Positions 17,458-26,053 of a stretch of 64,000 nucleotides of DNA are shown here, in pieces. How positions within the stretch are numbered: position 1 is the stretch's first letter; every line of letters begins with the position of its first letter. The translations under genes were made by a program, and so were the position numbers. The stretch lies in the NCBI GenBank assembly GCA_947645675.1, contig CANSDP010000008.1:1-64000 (forward strand). Reading direction: 5' to 3'. The stretch comes from an uncultured Bacillota bacterium. GTDB lineage: Bacteria > Bacillota > Clostridia > Oscillospirales > Oscillospiraceae. Below the pieces are notes generated by a model. That model searched no databases. It saw only the letters and a list, made by a program, of their open reading frames with translations, and was not told the DNA's origin.

Positions 17458-19233
17458 ATGCTGCGCAGTCTGCATATGAAGCTGGTAATGATCCTGGTAC
17501 TGCTGATCCTGTCGCTGATGATGGTGGTGGGGGCGTTCCTCATTAACTCGGTGACGGCCTTTTATCAGGAGGACTTTTACGGCCAGATGGCTGATGTCTT
17601 TCAGGACCCTCTGCTCTACCACGACCTGACCACTCCCTCGGAGGAGGAGGAGAACGGGGCGGAGCGGCTGTCCCTGGTGCTGGACGCCTACGCCGGTGAG
17701 CTGGGGGTGGACAACCGCAACCGGAAGCTGTACATTCTGGACAGCGGCGGCGTGTGCCTCATCTCCCCCGACGGGGAAAACGAGAAGCTGGAGTACACCG
17801 AAAACCTGGTCTTTGCCCTGAGCACCGGCCTGGAGACCAACGAGGCCGGGGACGAGAGCAACCTGGCCCTGGACTATATGGACGTGGCCATCCCCATCCA
17901 CCGGGGGGGCGAGGGGTATGTAATCTATATCCTGGACAACAAGGCCACCGCCAATGACCTCACCGACCAGATGCTGGTATTGATTATCGAGGCGCTGGTC
18001 TTCGGCCTGGTCATCTCCATTCTGCTGTCCTTCCTGCTGTCCAAGACCATGGTCACCCCCATCCAGAAGCTGACCGAGGGGGCCATGCGGGTGGCGGAGG
18101 GAGATTTTTCCCGAAAGATTGAGGTGCTGTCACAGGACGAGATCGGCGTGCTCACCGACACCTTCAACGACATGGCCGGACAGCTTCAGGACACCCTGCG
18201 CCAGGTGGAGAATGAGCGCAACAAGCTGGACACCCTCTTCCTCCACATGACAGACGGAGTTGTGGCCTTCTCCCGGGAGGGGCGGGTGATCCACTCCAAC
18301 CCCGCCGCCGCCCGGATGCTGCGCCAGGCCATCGGGCCGGACAGCACCTATGAGTCCCTCTTTGCCGGGGGGGCCTCCCTGGCCCAGGTGCTGGAGGCCG
18401 AGGACCACCTGGAGGAGGAGCGGCAGGTCCGGGAGCGGTACCTCCAGCTGCTGATGGCCCCCTTCGACCGGGGACGGGCGGGGGGCGGCGCCCTGGTGGT
18501 CCTCCACGACGTTACCGAGCAGCGGAAAAACGAGGAGATGCGCCGGGAGTTCGTAGCCAACGTCTCCCACGAACTGCGCACCCCCCTGACCAACATCCGC
18601 TCCTACGCCGAGACCCTCACCGAGAACGCCGGGGAGATGCCCCCGGAGATGGAAAAGAAATTCTTGGGGGTCATCCTCAACGAGAGCGACCGGATGACCC
18701 ATATCGTCCAGGACCTGCTCACCCTGTCCCGCTTCGACTCCGACCGGGACGCGCTGAAGCTGAGCCTCTTCCCCTTCGCCGGGGCGGTGAAGGACATCTA
18801 CAACGCCGTCTATATGGACGCCCAGAAGCACGACCACACCCTCACCCTGGACCTGGAGCCCGGACTGCCCCAGGTGCTGGCCGACCGGGAGCGGGTCATC
18901 CAGGTGATGATGAACATCGTGTCCAACTCCATCAAATACACCCCCGACGGGGGGAATATCGCCATCCGGGCCGGCCGGGAGCGGAACCGGGTCTGGATGG
19001 TGGTGGACGACGACGGCATCGGCATCCCCGAGGAGGACCGCCCCCGTATCTTTGAGCGGTTCTACCGGGTGGACAAAGCCCGGTCCCGCCAGTCGGGGGG
19101 GACCGGCCTGGGCCTGTCCATCGCCAAGGAGATCGTAGACCGCCACCGGGGCCGCCTGGCTATCCTGGACAAGGACGGGCCGGGACTGGCCGTCCGGCTG
19201 GATCTGTATATCGAGGGACCAGAGCATGGATAA
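17458..19233 (+). CDS. walK: WalK-like sensor histidine kinase
   Basis: This 591-residue membrane kinase controls cell-wall metabolism with WalR. The order is: TM1 (about residues 9-32), an extracytoplasmic sensor of about 140 residues, TM2 (about 172-194), HAMP, a PAS-like domain (TLFLHMTDGVVAFSREGRVIHSN), HisKA with phospho-acceptor His371 (ANVSHELRTPLTNIRSY), and HATPase boxes (NIVSNSIKYTPDGG, DDDGIGIPEEDRPRIFERFYR, GGTGLGLSIAKEI). The RBS GAGGAGG precedes ATG 17458. It overlaps yycH by 8 bp. It is separated from walR by a repeat and XRE island, so it may need its own promoter, which I did not find. Confidence 0.93.
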   Translation: MLRSLHMKLVMILVLLILSLMMVVGAFLINSVTAFYQEDFYGQMADVFQDPLLYHDLTTPSEEEENGAERLSLVLDAYAGELGVDNRNRKLYILDSGGVCLISPDGENEKLEYTENLVFALSTGLETNEAGDESNLALDYMDVAIPIHRGGEGYVIYILDNKATANDLTDQMLVLIIEALVFGLVISILLSFLLSKTMVTPIQKLTEGAMRVAEGDFSRKIEVLSQDEIGVLTDTFNDMAGQLQDTLRQVENERNKLDTLFLHMTDGVVAFSREGRVIHSNPAAARMLRQAIGPDSTYESLFAGGASLAQVLEAEDHLEEERQVRERYLQLLMAPFDRGRAGGGALVVLHDVTEQRKNEEMRREFVANVSHELRTPLTNIRSYAETLTENAGEMPPEMEKKFLGVILNESDRMTHIVQDLLTLSRFDSDRDALKLSLFPFAGAVKDIYNAVYMDAQKHDHTLTLDLEPGLPQVLADRERVIQVMMNIVSNSIKYTPDGGNIAIRAGRERNRVWMVVDDDGIGIPEEDRPRIFERFYRVDKARSRQSGGTGLGLSIAKEIVDRHRGRLAILDKDGPGLAVRLDLYIEGPEHG

Positions 19234-20566
19234 TTCAAAAATTCGCAGGATCGTCGAGGGGGTCAAGACCATACTCATCGTCCTGCTCAGCTGCTCCGCC
19301 CTGTGGCTGGCGGCCCAGACCCCGCTGGCCGCCCCCATGTGGGGGCTTCTGCGGGAGGAGGGACCCCAGGTCCAGCCCGGCCAGAGCCAGGGGGAGGAGC
19401 ACGGCCCCGGAGGGGTGCCTATGGCTATGGCGGTCAACCTGTTCGGCGCGCCGGACGGCCTCAGCCTGCCCGAGGGGACCGAGGGGGCCCGCCGGGGCAT
19501 CCGCTATGACCATGCGGCCTGTCAGGAGCTGTTTGAACTGGTGGCCGGTCCCCTGCTGGAGGCCCTGTCCAGCGCCGGGGAGCCGGAGGAAGTGGGCCGG
19601 TCGGAGTGGGAGCGGGCGCTCACCGAGCGCCTGGGGGTCTATCTGGACTTCCAGGGTCAGGTACCCCTGCCCGTCCTGGCGGGCTGGCTGTCCGGGGAGG
19701 AGACCGGGCTCACCGCCTCGGTCCGCCTGATGGCCCTGTCTGCCTGGGAGGACGGCCTGGACGTCTACTACCGGGACGAGGGGGACGGGCGGTTTTACCG
19801 CTGCCGCTCCCATGTGGCCGACCCCTATTCCCTCAGTCAGGCCCTGTCCGGCCTGACGGGAAACGGGGCCTTTTACGCCTTTGAGCGGGAGGACTACGCC
19901 GGGCTGGACCCGGACACCCTGCTGCTGCCCGAGGCCCCGTCCCCGGCGGTCTACACCGCCGCCAACCCCATGAGCGCCGGTCAGACCGCCCTGGAGTCCC
20001 TGGTGCGGGACCTGGGCTTCTCCCTCAACTCCACCAGCTTCTACTTCACCGACGAGCAGGTGGCCCGCAGCGGAGACGACAGCGTCCGCCTGTCCGACGG
20101 GGGGACGGCCCAGTACCTCTATGAGGGGAAGGCCGGGGGAGGCCTGTTTCCCGTTCCCAGCCTGGGGAGGTCCGGGCCCCTCTTCGACAGCGTGGAGACC
20201 TGCCGCCGGATTGCCCTGTCCGCCATCAGCCCCCGGTGTGGGGAGGCCCGGCTGTATCTCATGTCCGTCCAGGAGCGGCCCGAGGGGCTGGAGATCGACT
20301 TCGGCTACAGCCTCGACGGCGTGCCCGTCCTGCTGGACCGGGGGTACGCCGCCCGCTTCCTGGTAAGCGGAGGCCAGGTGGTGCAGTTCTCCATTCATCT
20401 GCGGGGCTATACCGCCAACGGCTCCGCCTCCCTGACCCTGCCCCCCCGTCAGGCCGCCGCCGCCCTTCTGGCCCGGGGCCTGGAGGGGGAGGAGCTTCTG
20501 CTCACCTACACCGACAGCGGCGGTGACACCCTGACCGCCAGCTGGTCGGCCAGAGAGGGGGAATGA
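19226..20566 (+). CDS. yycH: YycH-like two-component system regulatory protein
   Basis: This 446-residue protein has a single N-terminal membrane anchor (TILIVLLSCSALWLAAQTPLA, about residues 16-36) and a long extracytoplasmic domain. Sequence conservation in YycH is low; the call rests on the anchor topology, size and position between walK and yycI. In Bacillus, YycH and YycI bind WalK and dampen it. It is translationally coupled to walK by an 8-bp overlap and lies 3 bp before the next gene. Confidence 0.8.
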   Translation: MDNSKIRRIVEGVKTILIVLLSCSALWLAAQTPLAAPMWGLLREEGPQVQPGQSQGEEHGPGGVPMAMAVNLFGAPDGLSLPEGTEGARRGIRYDHAACQELFELVAGPLLEALSSAGEPEEVGRSEWERALTERLGVYLDFQGQVPLPVLAGWLSGEETGLTASVRLMALSAWEDGLDVYYRDEGDGRFYRCRSHVADPYSLSQALSGLTGNGAFYAFEREDYAGLDPDTLLLPEAPSPAVYTAANPMSAGQTALESLVRDLGFSLNSTSFYFTDEQVARSGDDSVRLSDGGTAQYLYEGKAGGGLFPVPSLGRSGPLFDSVETCRRIALSAISPRCGEARLYLMSVQERPEGLEIDFGYSLDGVPVLLDRGYAARFLVSGGQVVQFSIHLRGYTANGSASLTLPPRQAAAALLARGLEGEELLLTYTDSGGDTLTASWSAREGE

Positions 20567-20569
20567 GGG

Positions 20570-21385
20570 ATGCCCTGGACAAAGCTGAAAAATGTCATTC
20601 TGGTCATTCTGGCCGCGGCCAACCTCTTTTTGCTTATCCTGGTGGCGGGCCCCGCCCTTCAGAGCCGCCGCATCGCCGGCGAGGCCCGGGCGGAAGCCCT
20701 GCGCTTCCTCCAGGGCCGGGGGGTCCAGGTGACGGAGGACGCCGTCCCCCAGGCCATGGACCTGCCCCCCCAGCGCTTGGAGCGGGACCTGGAAGGGGAA
20801 CAGCGGGCCGCCGCCGCCCTCCTGGGCAGTCCGGTGACCGCCGAGGCCCGGGGCGGCGAGGTGTACCGCTATTATAACGAAAAGGGCTCCGTCCAGTTCC
20901 ACAGCGACGGCGCCATCTCCGCCCAGCTGGAGCCCGACGCCTTCCCCCTGGGGGAGGACCGGCGGGAGGGCTGTCTGGACCTGATGGCCCGGATGGGCCT
21001 GGAGGGGGATATTTTGGCGGAGAGCGGCCAGGAGCTGACCTTCCGCCAGACCCTGGCCGGCCGGCCCCTGTTCACCCAGCAGGTGACTCTGGTCTGTGAG
21101 GACGGCGGCCTGTCCGCCATCACCGCGGGCCGGCAGATGGTGGGCAAGCCCCAGGAGGACCCCGCCCGGACTACCATCACGGTGAGCACCGCCCTGATCA
21201 GCTTTCTCAACGGCGTCAGCGCCCTGGGGGACGTGTGCAACCGCATCGACGCCATTGAGCCGGGCTATATCACCGCCGCCTCCCTCTCCGGACCCACCGC
21301 CCTCACCCCGGTCTGGCGGGTCACCACCGACACCGGGGCCTATCAGCTGGACACGGTCACCGGGGCGGTGACCAGGGTGTCCTAA
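20570..21385 (+). CDS. yycI: YycI-like two-component system regulatory protein
   Basis: This 271-residue protein starts MPWTKLKNVILVILAAANLFLLIL, one membrane helix typical of YycI. An extracytoplasmic domain with YycH/YycI-like repeats follows: a YYNEKGSVQFHSDGAI strand, and a C-terminal PVWRVTTDTGAYQLDTVTG. In family members it acts with YycH on WalK. It follows the previous gene with only 3 bases between. Confidence 0.85.
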   Translation: MPWTKLKNVILVILAAANLFLLILVAGPALQSRRIAGEARAEALRFLQGRGVQVTEDAVPQAMDLPPQRLERDLEGEQRAAAALLGSPVTAEARGGEVYRYYNEKGSVQFHSDGAISAQLEPDAFPLGEDRREGCLDLMARMGLEGDILAESGQELTFRQTLAGRPLFTQQVTLVCEDGGLSAITAGRQMVGKPQEDPARTTITVSTALISFLNGVSALGDVCNRIDAIEPGYITAASLSGPTALTPVWRVTTDTGAYQLDTVTGAVTRVS

Positions 21386-21460
21386 GAGGGGGCTTACGGG
21401 CATATGCTCGGTAGAGGCGGGGGATACCCGCCCCGACACGCCCATGTTTGGAGGCATTTC

Positions 21461-22279
21461 ATGTCAGATCAACACAGTCCCATCGGTATTCTGGACTCCG
21501 GCATAGGGGGGTTCAGCGTGGTGAGGCAGGTGCAGCGGCTGCTGCCCCGGGAGGAGCTGCTCTACTTCGGGGACGGGGCCCACATCCCCTACGGCAACCA
21601 CACTCAACAGGCCATTGTGGAGATGGCCCGGTATATGTTCCGGTTTATGGAGGACCGGGGGGTGAAGGCCCTCCTGGTGGCCTGCAACACCATCTCCTGC
21701 GTCCTGGACCGCTGCGGGGGCGAGGTCTCCTGCCCGGTGTTCAGCGCCGTCCAGGCGGGCGCGGAGGCGGCGGCCCGGCTGGAGGCGGACAAGGTGGGGG
21801 TGATCTCCACCGTCTTTACCCACAATTCCCGCGTCTACCCCCGGAGCATACAGGCCCTGAGCCCCCGGAAGCTGGTGGTGCTCAGCTGCGGCTGTCCCGA
21901 CCTGGCCCGGCTGGTGGAGCACAGCCTGGGGGACCCGGAGGGCATGGCTCAGGTGGAGGAAAACCTCCGCCTGGAGCTGGACCACATGGTTCTGGAGGAC
22001 CGGGTGGACTGCTGTGTCCTGGGCTGCACCCACTACCCCCTGGTGTCGGACCGCATCCGGAGGCTGTACCCCGGCCTGCCCCTCATCGACCCGGCGGAGG
22101 AGATGGCCCAGGCGCTGAGGGCCCGCCTGAACGGCGAGGGTTTGGGCAATCCCCGACAGTCCCCCGGTCCGCTGGCCGTCTATACCACCGGCGACGTGGC
22201 CGAATACGCCCTCCGAGCCCAACAGGTGGGTCTGGAGCGGGTCAGTCATGTGGAATACTACCCGCCGATGGAGCTGTAG
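21461..22279 (+). CDS. murI: glutamate racemase
   Basis: This 272-residue enzyme interconverts L- and D-glutamate for peptidoglycan. It starts SPIGILDSGIGGFSVVR. The two catalytic cysteines are in VACNTISC and GCTHYPL, and the dimetal-free aspartate/glutamate racemase fold is clear. ATG 21461 has TTTGGAGGCATTTC upstream; the frame runs 57 bases further upstream without an RBS. Its position after walK-yycHI makes a cell-wall cluster. Its TAG stop is the start of a TGTAGGGGCGG palindrome. Short degenerate GTAGAGGCGGGG...CCCGCCCC sequence lies just upstream (21411-21436). Confidence 0.95.
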   Translation: MSDQHSPIGILDSGIGGFSVVRQVQRLLPREELLYFGDGAHIPYGNHTQQAIVEMARYMFRFMEDRGVKALLVACNTISCVLDRCGGEVSCPVFSAVQAGAEAAARLEADKVGVISTVFTHNSRVYPRSIQALSPRKLVVLSCGCPDLARLVEHSLGDPEGMAQVEENLRLELDHMVLEDRVDCCVLGCTHYPLVSDRIRRLYPGLPLIDPAEEMAQALRARLNGEGLGNPRQSPGPLAVYTTGDVAEYALRAQQVGLERVSHVEYYPPMEL

Positions 22280-22345
22280 GGGCGGCCTGTGGCCGTCCGT
22301 GCGGAACCAAACCCTGACAGCGGGCGGCCACAGGCTGCCCCTACA
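22275..22345. repeat. TGTAGGGGCGG palindromic element after murI
   Basis: The left arm TGTAGGGGCGGCCTGTGG and the right arm CCACAGGCTGCCCCTACA continue inward to about 25 bases with two mismatches. The element exactly fills the space between murI and the next gene's RBS. The TAG of the left end is the murI stop codon. Confidence 0.85.
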
Positions 22346-22363
22346 TAAGAAACGAGGGATCCC

Positions 22364-23479
22364 ATGTCAGAATTACGATTTTCCATCCCCACCCTCTTCG
22401 GGCTGGAGGGCATCTGCGCCGGCGAGGCCCGGCACCTGGGTCTGCCGGAGGTGAGGGCGGAGAACGGCCGGGTGCTGTGTACCGGGACGGAGGCCGACCT
22501 GCCCCGGCTGAATCTGAACCTGCGCACCGGGGAGCGGGTGCTTCTCCTGCTGGGGACCTTCCCGGCCCGGGACTTCGACGCCCTCTTCGAGGGAACCAGG
22601 GCTCTGCCCTGGGAGCGCTTTATCCCCCGGGACGGACAGTTTCCGGTGAAGGGACACAGCCTCAACTCCGCCCTGCGGTCGGTACCCGCCTGCCAGTCCA
22701 TTGTGAAAAAGGCCATCGCCGCCCGGCTGGGGGCCGAATACGGCCTGAACACCCTTCCCGAGACGGGGGCGCTGCATCAGGTGCAGTTTGCCATCATGGG
22801 GGACGAGGCGGCGCTGATGCTGGACACCTCCGGCCCCGGCCTCCACAAGCGGGGCTACCGGGCCCAGGGGGTGGCCGCCCCCCTGCGGGAGACCCTGGCG
22901 GCGGGGCTGGTCCTCCTGTCTCGGTACAAGGGCCGGGACCCCCTGTGCGACCCCTTCTGCGGCTCGGGCACCATCCCCATCGAAGCCGCCCTCATCGCCA
23001 AAAACCGGGCCCCCGGCCTGAGCCGGTCCTTCCCCGCCCAACGGTGGGCCTGGCTGGAAAAAAAGCACTGGATGTCCGCCGCCGATGAGGCCATGGACAA
23101 GGAATTTGACGGCGGTTATGAGATCTGGGGCGGGGACATCGACCCCGAGGCCGTGTCCCTGGCGAGGCACAACGCCCATCTGGCCGAGGTGGAGGATATC
23201 GTCCGCTTCGATGTGGACGACGCCACCCGCTTCCACTGGGGCGGGCTCTATGGCCGGGTGGTCACCAACCCGCCCTACGGCGAGCGGGTGATGGAGCGCA
23301 GAGAGGCCGAGGATCTGTACCGGGCCTTCGGAAAGGCCTGGAACAAGCTCCCCGAGGGGTGGAAGCTCTACCTGCTGTCCTCCCACACCGAGTTCGAGCG
23401 CACTTTTGGCAAAAGGGCGGACAAGAAGCGCAAGCTGTACAACGGGATGCTGAAATGTGATTTGTTTATGTATTTGTGA
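22364..23479 (+). CDS. THUMP-domain class I SAM-dependent RNA methyltransferase (RlmL/YpsC type)
   Basis: This 371-residue protein has an N-terminal ferredoxin-like/THUMP region (about 1-160) and a C-terminal Rossmann methyltransferase. SAM-binding CDPFCGSGTIPIEAALIAKN (about 205-224) and the catalytic NPPYGER motif (about 304-310) are visible. The family modifies 23S rRNA, forming N2-methylguanosine. The RBS GAGGGATCCC precedes ATG 22364. It may be read with murI through the palindrome, or from an unseen promoter. Confidence 0.9.
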   Translation: MSELRFSIPTLFGLEGICAGEARHLGLPEVRAENGRVLCTGTEADLPRLNLNLRTGERVLLLLGTFPARDFDALFEGTRALPWERFIPRDGQFPVKGHSLNSALRSVPACQSIVKKAIAARLGAEYGLNTLPETGALHQVQFAIMGDEAALMLDTSGPGLHKRGYRAQGVAAPLRETLAAGLVLLSRYKGRDPLCDPFCGSGTIPIEAALIAKNRAPGLSRSFPAQRWAWLEKKHWMSAADEAMDKEFDGGYEIWGGDIDPEAVSLARHNAHLAEVEDIVRFDVDDATRFHWGGLYGRVVTNPPYGERVMERREAEDLYRAFGKAWNKLPEGWKLYLLSSHTEFERTFGKRADKKRKLYNGMLKCDLFMYL

Positions 23480-23511
23480 GGAGCTGCTGTAAAGGTGGCT
23501 GAAGGCTGCCC

Positions 23512-23600
23512 CCAAAACGGAGCGCAGCGGGTCCGTTTTGGAGAGGACGAGCAACGAAATGGAGCGGATTTCCGCCGGAAGGCGGATGGAGCGGAGTGGA
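23512..23600. repeat. palindromic/repetitive spacer before the lipid kinase gene
   Basis: CCAAAACGGAGCG faces GGTCCGTTTTGG (23513-23541). It is followed by several GGAGCGGA/GGCGGA units around an ATTTCCGCCGGAAGGCGGAT palindrome. This has no relation to the other repeat families in the window. Confidence 0.5.
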
Positions 23601-23615
23601 GTTTGCGAGGACGAT

Positions 23616-24524
23616 ATGCGCCATTTATTCATCATCAACCCCGCCGCCGGAAAGCGGGGGACCACGGCCCAGCTGGAGCGGCTGTTGGACAAGCTGTCCT
23701 TTCCCCATGAGGTGGCCTACACCCAGAGGGAGGGGGACGCCCGGCGGCTCACCGAGGAGGCGGCCCGGACGGGGGAGCCCCTGCGGGTCTACGCCTGCGG
23801 CGGAGACGGCACGCTCAACGAGGTGGTCAACGGGGCGGCGGGGCTGGACCATGTGGCCGTCACCAATGTCCCCAAGGGGACGGGGAACGATTTCCTCAAA
23901 ATTTTCGGCCCGGACTACCGGACCCTCTTCTATGACCTGGAGGCCCTGGCCGTTGGTCCGGAGGCCCAATTCGACCTGATGGACTGCAACGGCCACCTGG
24001 GCATAGACGTGGTGTGCGCCGGGGTGGACGCCCGCATTGCCGCCGACGTCCACCGCTACAAGGACTGGTGGTTTGTCTCCGGCATCGGGGCCTACATTCT
24101 GTCCCTGATCGAAAACATATTTTTCAAGGGCATCGCCCGGCCCATCACGGTACATATGGGCGAGACGCAGTGGAAGGACAGCCCCGCCTCTCTGCTCTGC
24201 ATCTGCAACGGACGGCACTATGGCGGAGGCTTCATGCCCGTGGGGGAGGCCATGCCCGACGACGGGGTGCTGGACATGCTCCTGGTGCGTAGAATCAGCC
24301 TGCTGACCTTCCTGCGCCTGGTGGGGAAATACGCCAAGGGGCTGTACAAGCAGTACCCGGAGCTGATCCTGGACTATCACGGGGACCGGGCGTCCTTCTC
24401 CGCCAGCGAACCCATCACGGTGGTGGTGGACGGGGAGGTCCTGCGGGACACGGCGTTCACCGTCCGCCTGTCGGAGAGGCGGGTGAATTTCTTCTACCCC
24501 GCCGGGGCGTCCTACCAGCCATAG
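23616..24524 (+). CDS. YegS/BmrU-type lipid (diacylglycerol-like) kinase
   Basis: This 302-residue kinase has a DAGK catalytic domain: FIINPAAGKRG at the N-terminus, CGGDGTLNEVVNG (nucleotide loop) and PKGTGNDFLKIFG. The C-terminal beta domain has VVVDGEVL. It would phosphorylate a membrane lipid such as diacylglycerol. I chose ATG 23616, with GCGAGG five bases upstream. The frame extends 78 bases further into repetitive sequence (23513-23600) containing a CCAAAACGG...CCGTTTTGG palindrome and GAGCGGA repeats, which I reject as coding. Confidence 0.9.
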   Translation: MRHLFIINPAAGKRGTTAQLERLLDKLSFPHEVAYTQREGDARRLTEEAARTGEPLRVYACGGDGTLNEVVNGAAGLDHVAVTNVPKGTGNDFLKIFGPDYRTLFYDLEALAVGPEAQFDLMDCNGHLGIDVVCAGVDARIAADVHRYKDWWFVSGIGAYILSLIENIFFKGIARPITVHMGETQWKDSPASLLCICNGRHYGGGFMPVGEAMPDDGVLDMLLVRRISLLTFLRLVGKYAKGLYKQYPELILDYHGDRASFSASEPITVVVDGEVLRDTAFTVRLSERRVNFFYPAGASYQP

Positions 24525-24543
24525 CCATTCGCGCGCGTCCGGG

Positions 24544-24572
24544 TTGACAAGCCCTCTGGACTGTGCTAAGCT
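24544..24572 (+). promoter_or_regulatory. sigma-A promoter of the WG/stalk protein gene
   Basis: TTGACA (24544-24549) and TAAGCT (24567-24572) have a 17-base spacer and an extended -10 TGC. Confidence 0.7.
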
Positions 24573-24604
24573 TGCGTTACTGTTAAATTTAGGAGGCATA
24601 CCCG

Positions 24605-25972
24605 ATGAAGCAAATGAAAAAACGCATCTCCCTGGTCCTGGCGGCGGTGATGACGCTGTCCCTGGTCCCCGCGTCGGTGCTGAGCGCCGCCGCCGCGGAC
24701 GCCTATCAGGTCCTGTTCGAGCCCCAGATGAACGCCCCGGTGGGCATCTCCTTCGGTACGGACATGGCCGCCTATGGCGACACAGCCGCAATCTACTCCG
24801 TAACGGAGAAGGTTTATCAGTTTGTCCGCTTTACCGGAAACAACCTGGAGGGTATCCCCGGCAAATACCACGGGGAGGAATACCCCCTGTATATCGGTAA
24901 GGATTACATCTCGGTCCCCAACGCCAGCTGTATGTACGGCGTGATCGACAAGACGGGCCGGACCGTGGTAGACTTCAACTTCGACTGGATCTACCGCCCG
25001 GATGACAGCGGAGTCGCCAAGGCGGGCCAGTGGAATCAGAATACCTATGGCTATTATCTGCTGAACCTCAATACGAAGGAGACCAGCCTGGTCACAGAGG
25101 ACACCTATGAGCGCTATGGCATGAACGGCTATTCCTTCAACTGGGCCAACGATGAGTGGCAGGTGGTTGACGCCAACGGGGCGGTGATCCTCTCCGGCGC
25201 GGGCAAGAATTACAAAATCAGCGGCAGCTACAAAGAGAGCATCAAGGACGGTCTGGTTGCCATCTACGACCCTGGAACCTATCAAAACGGCTTCGTCAAC
25301 CTGAGCGGCGAGGTGGTCATCCCCACTCAGTATGATAGAGTCGGCGGCTTCCACAACGGCTATGTGCTGGTCTATGACGAGCAGAACAACGCCGCGCTTC
25401 TGGATAAAAAAGGCGGCGTGGTGATTCCCTTCGGGGCCTATAAGGTCCTCTCCGACGTCTCCCCTGACGGCTTGGTCTGGGCCTCCAACGCCGAGGGCAC
25501 CAAGGTCTCCATTCTGAAGGTGGGCTCCGCCCCCGAGGTCCCCGTGACCCCCGCGACCGCCGAGGCCATGCCCACCAACGACACCCTCAAGGTGAATGGA
25601 GAGATCAAGGACGCGACCGTTTACAAAATCGGCGACAGCAACTACTTCAAGATCCGCGACCTGGCCGCCGTCCTCAACGGTACCAGCAAGCAGTTCGCCG
25701 TGGGCTATGACGCCGCCTCCAGCTCGGTGACCGCCACCACCGGACAGCCCTATGAGCTGGCAGGCGGTGAGCTGGCAGGCCCGGCCGCCGCGAACCAGAC
25801 GGCCGCCGTCAGCAACGACACCATCCTTGTCAACGGCTCCAAGGCGGAGAACGTCACCGTCTATAAGATTGATGGCAGCAACTACTTCAAGCTCCGCGAC
25901 CTGGGCGCCGCCCTGGGCTTCGACGTGGGCTGGTCCGCCGAGGAGGGCATGTTCATCAACACCGAGGGCTGA
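24605..25972 (+). CDS. secreted WG-repeat protein with C-terminal stalk domains
   Basis: This 455-residue exported protein has a signal peptide MKQMKKRISLVLAAVMTLSLVPASVLSAAAA, cleaved near residue 31. The middle part contains WG-like repeats (YGVIDKTGRTVVDFNFDWIY, GFVNLSGEVVIPTQYDRVGGF, AALLDKKGGVVIPFGAY). The C-terminus has two copies of a stalk module (VNGEIKDATVYKIGDSNYFKIRDLAAVL and NGSKAENVTVYKIDGSNYFKLRDLGAAL), common in clostridial surface proteins. It has no obvious anchor, so it may be secreted. RBS TAGGAGGCATACCC; own promoter upstream. Function unknown. Confidence 0.9.
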   Translation: MKQMKKRISLVLAAVMTLSLVPASVLSAAAADAYQVLFEPQMNAPVGISFGTDMAAYGDTAAIYSVTEKVYQFVRFTGNNLEGIPGKYHGEEYPLYIGKDYISVPNASCMYGVIDKTGRTVVDFNFDWIYRPDDSGVAKAGQWNQNTYGYYLLNLNTKETSLVTEDTYERYGMNGYSFNWANDEWQVVDANGAVILSGAGKNYKISGSYKESIKDGLVAIYDPGTYQNGFVNLSGEVVIPTQYDRVGGFHNGYVLVYDEQNNAALLDKKGGVVIPFGAYKVLSDVSPDGLVWASNAEGTKVSILKVGSAPEVPVTPATAEAMPTNDTLKVNGEIKDATVYKIGDSNYFKIRDLAAVLNGTSKQFAVGYDAASSSVTATTGQPYELAGGELAGPAAANQTAAVSNDTILVNGSKAENVTVYKIDGSNYFKLRDLGAALGFDVGWSAEEGMFINTEG

Positions 25973-25990
25973 GCCCTGAGCCAGACACAA

Positions 25991-26022
25991 GCCCGCCGCT
26001 CCCGGTCAAGGGAGCGGCGGGC
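25991..26022 (+). terminator. strong GC hairpin after the WG/stalk gene
   Basis: A perfect 13-bp stem, GCCCGCCGCTCCC with GGGAGCGGCGGGC, has a 6-base loop but no T-run. It may slow or partly terminate transcription before the next gene, 32 bp further on. Confidence 0.6.
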
Positions 26023-26053
26023 AGAGTTCTATCTGTGAAAGGAGGCCCGCGAC

